Shown piece after piece: positions 5,544 to 9,856 of a stretch of 9,856 bases of DNA. The stretch's first letter is position 1, and the number at the start of each line of letters is the position of its first letter. A program made the position numbers and the translations under genes. The DNA is from Fidelibacterota bacterium (GTDB taxonomy: Bacteria > Marinisomatota > Marinisomatia > Marinisomatales > TCS56), in assembly GCA_030634675.1 (NCBI GenBank), contig DAOWAH010000037.1, forward strand, positions 1-9,856, read 5' to 3'. The notes beneath the pieces were generated by a model. The model made no database searches. It was given only the letters and a program-made list of their open reading frames with translations, and had not been told where the DNA came from.

Positions 5544-7088
5544 ATGGCAACAATATCTGAAAAACTGGCAGCATCTTTAGAAGAATTATTGAAGTTTCAA
5601 ATAGGGGGCAAAGTTGCAGTTATTCGAGCCAAGGATATTTCAAGAACCCATCGTGAGCGACTTATCAGAAATGGATTTATTCAAGAAGTTGTAAAAGGGT
5701 GGTATATCCAAATCCGACCAGGTGAGATCACAGGCGAGAGTACATCCTGGTACACATCATTTTGGAGTTTCTGTGCCAGATATTGCGATGAACGGTTTGG
5801 TCAAGAATGGTGTCTTTCACCAGAACAATCACTGTCAATTCAGGGAGGGAATTTGTCGATCCCAGCTCAGTTACTTGTTCGGTCTCCAAACGCGAATAAC
5901 AACAAAATAAGTTTACCTTACGATACATCAATTTTTGATCTTAAGGCTTCAATACCATCTGAAAACAATATTGCTATATTTGAGGATTTGCGATTGTACT
6001 CATTACCGTTCGCATTAATAAATTGTACTCCTAACTACTTCATCACCCATCAGGTAGATACCCTAGCAGCATTAGCATTAATTCGGGATTCCTCTGAGAT
6101 ATTAGCCCCACTTCTGGAGGGAGGACACAGTACCGTGGCCGGGCGCTTAGCTGGTGCTTTCCGACGGGGTGGTCGGGATGACATCGCAAATGAAATTGTG
6201 AAGACGATGCAAACTGCTGAGTATAATACTCGTGAAAAGGATCCCTTCACAGAGAAAACAGCAACCATGATTACCATTCCTCATCATCCACCTTATGTTA
6301 ACAGGGTTAACTTGATGTGGCAGCACCTGCGAGACAAAGTTCTAGAACAGTTTCCGGTCTCTCCAGGATTACCAATGAATCGAAAAGTCTATCTCAAATC
6401 AATCGATGATGTATATGAAAGAGATGCCTACCACTCCCTTTCTATAGAAGGCTATAAAGTTAGCCCCGAATTGATTGAACGCGTTCGAAGGAGTGAATGG
6501 AATCCAGATGAAAATAGAAAAGATAAAGAACATCAGGATGCGTTAGCGGCGAGAGGATACTGGCAGGCATTTCAAAAGGTTAAGGGAAGTATTGAAAAAG
6601 TTCTAGATGGAGATAATCCTGGACGGGTTGTAGAAAATGACCATCGTGATTGGTATCGTGAATTGTTTGGCCCCACAGTGATAGCAGGTGTAATTCAGGC
6701 GGCAGATCTCGCAGGTTATCGACACAGTCCTGTTTTTATTAGTCAATCGAGACATGTACCCCCAAATCACAGCGTTGTTAGAGACGCAATGCTAGCACTT
6801 TTCGCTCTTTTACGTACTGAGCCCGAACCAGCTATTCGAGCAGTCTTGGGCCATTTCACTTTCGTTCTTATCCACCCTTATATGGATGGGAATGGTCGAT
6901 TAGGCCGGTTTCTTATGAATGTGATGTTTGCATCCGGTGGATATCCCTGGACAGTTGTATCAGTTGACCAGCGCGGTGAGTACATGGAATCACTTGAGAA
7001 GGCAAGTGTTGATCAGGATGTTATCCCATTCGCCATTTTTCTTGGTAAATTGGTGAAAGAACAATTACAATCAGACAGAGAGAGTTAA
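5544..7088 (+). CDS. Fic-family protein (probable AMP-transferase) with N-terminal winged-helix-like region
   Basis: Fic enzymes usually transfer AMP from ATP to a hydroxyl group of a target protein. The 514-residue product carries the complete motif HPYMDGNGRLGR (444-455), with catalytic His444, metal-binding Asp448 and phosphate-binding GNGR. Upstream, Ser298-LSI-Glu302-Gly303 fits the (S/T)xxxE(G/N) inhibitory motif, so it is probably a self-inhibited class II Fic protein rather than one needing a separate antitoxin. Residues about 8-60 (VAVIRAKDISRTHRERLIRNG, VVKGWY) resemble the AbiEi-type winged helix of type IV antitoxins, suggesting DNA binding or self-regulation. No signal peptide or membrane segment is seen. 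ATG 5544 has no strong Shine-Dalgarno site, but no better start exists. It is intact and monocistronic. The target is unknown; roles in stress response or phage defence are possible but unproven. Confidence 0.92.
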   Translation: MATISEKLAASLEELLKFQIGGKVAVIRAKDISRTHRERLIRNGFIQEVVKGWYIQIRPGEITGESTSWYTSFWSFCARYCDERFGQEWCLSPEQSLSIQGGNLSIPAQLLVRSPNANNNKISLPYDTSIFDLKASIPSENNIAIFEDLRLYSLPFALINCTPNYFITHQVDTLAALALIRDSSEILAPLLEGGHSTVAGRLAGAFRRGGRDDIANEIVKTMQTAEYNTREKDPFTEKTATMITIPHHPPYVNRVNLMWQHLRDKVLEQFPVSPGLPMNRKVYLKSIDDVYERDAYHSLSIEGYKVSPELIERVRRSEWNPDENRKDKEHQDALAARGYWQAFQKVKGSIEKVLDGDNPGRVVENDHRDWYRELFGPTVIAGVIQAADLAGYRHSPVFISQSRHVPPNHSVVRDAMLALFALLRTEPEPAIRAVLGHFTFVLIHPYMDGNGRLGRFLMNVMFASGGYPWTVVSVDQRGEYMESLEKASVDQDVIPFAIFLGKLVKEQLQSDRES

Positions 7089-7229
7089 TGGTTGAGCACA
7101 GTACAACAATGCATACTGGATTCACCCCAGCGCTATAGTTTTATCGTGATTCAATACGTCCCTTACTATATCACTTACTTTCTTCAACCGGAAGGGTTTA
7201 TTGAGTAGCTTCAGTCAATTTATGTTAAA

Positions 7230-7261
7230 ACAAACCCCGCTTAAGAAAAAACGGGGTTTGT
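7230..7261 (-). terminator. Terminator hairpin of sat/cysC
   Basis: ACAAACCCCG (7230-7239) pairs perfectly with CGGGGTTTGT (7252-7261) around a 12-base loop. Read on the minus strand, the stem is followed by TTTAAC, and the T's closing the stem extend the tract, so it best serves the sat/cysC transcript. It may also stop readthrough from the Fic gene, whose stop is 140 bases away. Confidence 0.7.
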
Positions 7262-7272
7262 CAGCGATCTGA

Positions 7273-7292
7273 AGCCCCTCGGCCGAGGGGCT
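7273..7292. terminator. Perfect 20-bp GC-rich palindrome between convergent genes
   Basis: AGCCCCTCGG (7273-7282) is followed directly by its exact complement CCGAGGGGCT (7283-7292). It folds as about 8 base pairs with a GGCC loop. It lies 24 bases past the sat/cysC stop and before the second hairpin. Neither side has a long T tract, so it may stabilise the mRNA 3' end or add to bidirectional termination. Confidence 0.55.
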
Positions 7293-7315
7293 CCATTAAT
7301 TAATTAGTAATGCTT

Positions 7316-9028
7316 TTAAATATATCCCAACTGTTCGATCTTCAGCAGGATATCCTGCACCAGGGTTTCCGGATCGACACCTTCGGTATTGACCACAATC
7401 TCCGCATTGGTGGGAGCTTCATAAGGATCGCTGATACCAGTGAACTCCTTGATGATACCCTGGCGGGCTTTGGCGTAAAGACCTTTAGTATCGCGGCGTT
7501 CACATTCTTCCAAAGAAGTATCTACGAATACTTCAATATAGCCACCCAGCGGCTCGATCAATTCCCGGTTATAGACCCGGTCTTCCTCGTAAGGAGCAAT
7601 CGGGGCACAAATGGCGATGCCGCCATTCTTGGTGATCTCACTGGCCACGAAGCCGATCCGGTGGATATTCAGTGAGCGATGCTCTCTGGTGAATCCCAGT
7701 TCGCTTGATAAATTGGTCCGCACGATATCACCATCCAGCAGGGTAACCGGCCGGCGACCATCCTCGAACAGCTTGACCATCAATCCATTGGCGATTGTGG
7801 ATTTGCCGGAACCAGACAAACCGGTGAAGAAAACAGTAAAGCCGCGCTCATTTTTTGGCGGCTGTGACCGGCGCAGTTCTTCCACAACTTCGGGATAGGA
7901 GAACCACGCGGGAATATCCAGACCCTTATCAAGGCGGCGGCGCAGTTCGGTACCGGAGATACTCAGGGTGCGGGCGCCTTCGGGCACTTCATCGATGGCC
8001 CGGTACTCGGCCCGGTCTTCCACATAGACCATCATTTTAAAGGGGACCATCTTAATGCCCAGTTCAGTTTCCTGCTTTTTCAGCAGATCCTGGGCATCGT
8101 AGGGACCGTAAAACGGTTCACCATTACTATCCACACCGGGACCGGCATGATCGCGACCGACGATGAAATGGGTACAACCATAATTCTTGCGGATAATCGC
8201 ATGCCAGACCGCCTCTCGGGGACCACCCATACGCATCGCCAGGGGCAGCAGGCTGAGCAAGGCGGTTCCTTTGGGGTATTTATCCATCACCTGCTCGTAG
8301 CAGCGTACCCGGGTATAATGGTTAACATCGCCTGGTTTGGTCAAGCCAACAACCGGGTGGATCAGGATATTGGCGCCAATTTCGTTGGCCGCCCGCAGGG
8401 TGAGCTCTACATGGGCGCGGTGCATAGGGTTGCGGGTCTGGAAAGCGACTACTTTCTCCCAGCCCATTTTGGCAAACCGATCCCGCACTTCTTTGGGTGA
8501 GCGGCGTAACAACTGGTAATCATAATGCTTGGGTGGTTTCAGTCCCTGCAGTTTGCCCCCGATATACCAAGGCTTGGATTGCTTCAGCAGGTAATTGACC
8601 CCGGGATGCTTGGTATCAGTAGTACCGTAGACAAGTTCTGCCTCTTGGGCTAAATCCGGCTGCCAGACATCCTCAATTTCCAGAATAGCTAAAGTAAAAC
8701 CTTCCTGGTCGCGTAAGGCGATCTGATAGCCCGGTTTCAGATCCTTGGCAAAAGCTTCTTCCACATCTAAGGTTATCGGTAGGGGCCACAGGGTGCCATC
8801 ATAGAGACGCATGTCAGTAACCACCGCTTCATAATCGGCTTGGTTCAGATAGCCCTGCAACGGTGAAAAACCACCATTCAGCAGCATCTCCAGGTCACAG
8901 ATCTGCCGTTCGTTTACAGTCAATGCTGGCAGGTTAAGTAATTCGGTCTTGGCCTGCTCGGCCGCTTCTAATCCTAACATCAGATTGCATAGCTTGCCGC
9001 CATGGGGCTCAATTAAAGTTATACTCAC
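7316..9028 (-). CDS. sat/cysC: Bifunctional sulfate adenylyltransferase / adenylylsulfate kinase
   Basis: The fused enzyme makes APS from sulfate and ATP (ATP sulfurylase) and phosphorylates it to PAPS (APS kinase) in the cytoplasm, feeding sulfate assimilation or sulfotransferases. Of 570 residues, about 1-390 are the sulfurylase, with QTRNPMHRAH (197-206) and GRDHAGPG (291-298). About 395-570 are the kinase, with Walker A GLSGSGKST (403-411), LDGDIVRTNL (431-440), the central RIGFVASEITKNGG (457-470) and lid KGLYAKAR (515-522). The position of the Ser in the usual ISPY motif reads IAPY (Ala478), which may be normal for fused enzymes. The start is GTG 9028, supported by AAAGGA (9041-9036 on this strand) seven bases upstream. 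The gene is alone on its strand here, without cysDN, cysH or sulfite reductase, so PAPS may serve sulfation rather than cysteine synthesis; that is inference. Confidence 0.96.
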   Translation of the reverse strand: MSITLIEPHGGKLCNLMLGLEAAEQAKTELLNLPALTVNERQICDLEMLLNGGFSPLQGYLNQADYEAVVTDMRLYDGTLWPLPITLDVEEAFAKDLKPGYQIALRDQEGFTLAILEIEDVWQPDLAQEAELVYGTTDTKHPGVNYLLKQSKPWYIGGKLQGLKPPKHYDYQLLRRSPKEVRDRFAKMGWEKVVAFQTRNPMHRAHVELTLRAANEIGANILIHPVVGLTKPGDVNHYTRVRCYEQVMDKYPKGTALLSLLPLAMRMGGPREAVWHAIIRKNYGCTHFIVGRDHAGPGVDSNGEPFYGPYDAQDLLKKQETELGIKMVPFKMMVYVEDRAEYRAIDEVPEGARTLSISGTELRRRLDKGLDIPAWFSYPEVVEELRRSQPPKNERGFTVFFTGLSGSGKSTIANGLMVKLFEDGRRPVTLLDGDIVRTNLSSELGFTREHRSLNIHRIGFVASEITKNGGIAICAPIAPYEEDRVYNRELIEPLGGYIEVFVDTSLEECERRDTKGLYAKARQGIIKEFTGISDPYEAPTNAEIVVNTEGVDPETLVQDILLKIEQLGYI

Positions 9029-9151
9029 AAAATTATCCTTTCAGATCCAATTATCGTTTGTCAAAATGTTTAAAGTATTTAATGTAAAAATATCAGCCGC
9101 GAAATTACATCTGTCATAAATCGGAAGCACTTTAAATAGTCAGGACTGGAG

Positions 9152-9184
9152 ATGGAAAAACGGAGAACGCAGAATGGAAAACGG
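9152..9184 (+). repeat. Imperfect direct repeat ATGGAAAA(A)CGG
   Basis: ATGGAAAAACGG (9152-9163) recurs as ATGGAAAACGG (9174-9184), 22 bases apart, with the related GGAGAACGCAGA between them. It also forms the start of a 23-codon ORF (9152-9223, preceded by AGGA at 9142-9145), which I doubt is a gene. The rest of the 300-base interval 9029-9328 holds no other gene. It contains the leader of sat/cysC on one strand and the palindrome of the last gene on the other. Confidence 0.35.
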
Positions 9185-9300
9185 TCTATTGCGGCCAACT
9201 ATATCACATTCCAACAGCTATAACAGGTTGCAATACAAGAAGACTCTTTCCGTAGAGCAAGTTTTTACTTGGTAATTAAATTCTATCCAAATAAATTAAG

Positions 9301-9318
9301 TGTATGTACGTACATACA
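9301..9318. promoter_or_regulatory. Perfect 18-bp palindrome upstream of the RHH-nucleotidyltransferase
   Basis: TGTATGTAC (9301-9309) is followed directly by its exact reverse complement GTACATACA (9310-9318). The site ends 10 bases before the ATG at 9329, so a bound protein would block translation start or a promoter. The downstream gene begins with an RHH-like DNA-binding segment, making self-regulation the natural reading. The palindrome is observed; the binding is inferred. Confidence 0.5.
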
Positions 9319-9328
9319 TATTATCCTA

Positions 9329-9856
9329 ATGGCTAAAATCGCCAAAACCATTAAAATTTCCCAGCACCACGAAAAGTGGTTAAAAACAGCACAGATTAAT
9401 TTTTCGGAATGGGTCCGGCAAAGACTGGATGAGGCGATTGAACAAAATACGCGCCCAACGATCGGTAGTTTGAAAGCAGTGATTTTAGCGGCCGCCAAAG
9501 ATAAGCATTTGTTTCCCTTAACCGAGGCTATTCCCAAAACACTGCTGGCTGTTCGCGGGAAGACAATCCTACAGTGGCAGGTAGAAATGCTCCGGGCGGT
9601 TGGAATTCATGAAATCGCCGTTGTCAGGGGCTACCAGAAGGAGCAAATTAATTATCCCGGCTTACAATATTTTGACAATGATGATTACCTGAAAACCGGG
9701 TCCTTAGCCTCCTTATTAACGGCGCTTGAATTCATCGACCAAGACACAATTATCATCTATGGTGATATTTTATTTAATATTGAAATCCTTAAAAAACTGG
9801 TCGATTACCAAAGTGGTACCACCCTGGTAATTGATCGCGGCTGGGAAAAACACTAC
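9329..9856 (+). CDS. Partial nucleotidyltransferase (phosphonate/choline-type) with RHH-like N-terminus
   Basis: The frame is open from ATG 9329 to the window end (176 codons, 3' end missing). Residues 1-40 (AKTIKISQHHEKWLKTA, INFSEWVRQRLDEAI) have the strand-helix-helix pattern of a ribbon-helix-helix domain. From Leu48 on it is an NTP-transferase fold: LKAVILAAAKDKHLFPLT (48-65), PKTLLAVRGKTILQWQ (69-84), the central RGYQKEQINYPG and YFDNDDYLKTGSLASLL, and YGDILFN (144-150) with metal-binding Asp146. The pattern RGYxKExINYPG...NDDY..TGSL...YGDILF is what I recall from cytidylyltransferases attached to or beside PEP mutase, and from phosphocholine cytidylyltransferases. It likely activates a phosphonate or similar head group with CTP; a sugar nucleotide is the alternative. 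The glycine-rich loop reads LAAAKDKH instead of LAAGxGxR. No clear Shine-Dalgarno site is seen. Confidence 0.75.
   Translation, partial: MAKIAKTIKISQHHEKWLKTAQINFSEWVRQRLDEAIEQNTRPTIGSLKAVILAAAKDKHLFPLTEAIPKTLLAVRGKTILQWQVEMLRAVGIHEIAVVRGYQKEQINYPGLQYFDNDDYLKTGSLASLLTALEFIDQDTIIIYGDILFNIEILKKLVDYQSGTTLVIDRGWEKHY

Noticed and set aside
7310..8519. Plus-strand ORFs opposite sat/cysC
   Set aside because: Antisense shadows of a clearly conserved gene; no ribosome sites or domain patterns.
9032..9064. TTGACA box upstream of sat/cysC as a sigma70 promoter
   Set aside because: No -10 at an acceptable distance; the GATAAT copies are 3 and 21 bases away, and one overlaps the Shine-Dalgarno site.
1..9856. 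CRISPR array, tRNA, rRNA or intact insertion sequence
   Set aside because: No regularly spaced repeats, no cloverleaf or rRNA-like segments, and no transposase or terminal repeats were seen.

Overview
The window looks like a piece of a Gram-negative bacterial chromosome. It mixes ordinary surface-sugar and sulfate-activation genes with accessory material: two toxin-antitoxin pairs, a Fic protein, and several decayed genes. The taxon cannot be fixed from sequence alone. A TAnnTTTG element upstream of rfbB recalls Bacteroidota/FCB-type promoters, but there are also sigma70-like promoters and GTG starts with good Shine-Dalgarno sites. I would therefore only call it 'possibly FCB-group or a neighbour'. 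The rfb and sat/cysC genes are clearly richer in G+C than the AT-rich accessory stretch at about 3.8-5.5 kb, which fits repeated insertion and decay there.

Layout. 1-93 is the tail of an unrecognised + strand gene, followed by a hairpin. 254-756 (+) is a ParD-like/ParE-like toxin-antitoxin pair behind a promoter that lies inside a clear dyad. 959-2892 (-) is rfbB-rfbA (dTDP-glucose to dTDP-4-keto-6-deoxyglucose), without rfbC or rfbD. 3029-3237 (+) is a small ORF that reads on cleanly only if a run of seven A's is shifted. 3248-3746 (-) is a second toxin-antitoxin pair (RHH antitoxin plus RelE-like toxin) with its own inverted repeat. 3969-4586 (-) is a remnant of a TOTE-type primase-helicase that has lost its catalytic centre. 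4639-5432 (+) is an unrecognised gene that appears broken by a homopolymer frameshift, two stops and another frameshift. 5544-7088 (+) is an intact Fic protein with an N-terminal winged-helix-like region. 7230-7294 holds two strong hairpins between convergent genes. 7316-9028 (-) is a fused ATP sulfurylase/APS kinase that makes PAPS. 9329 to the window end (+) is the start of a sugar/phosphonate-type nucleotidyltransferase with an RHH-like N-terminus, immediately behind a perfect 18-bp palindrome.

How the parts may work together. RfbB/RfbA supply a dTDP-sugar, Sat-CysC supplies activated sulfate, and the last gene probably makes a nucleotide-activated head group (CMP-phosphonate or phosphocholine-like, or a sugar). 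All three are typical of regions that build modified surface glycans, but this functional link is inference. The toxin-antitoxin pairs, the Fic protein and the dead TOTE gene look like a small defence/conflict island that has collected between the biosynthetic genes. The best candidates for something less described are the RHH-nucleotidyltransferase fusion with its palindrome and the multiply broken unknown gene next to the TOTE remnant.
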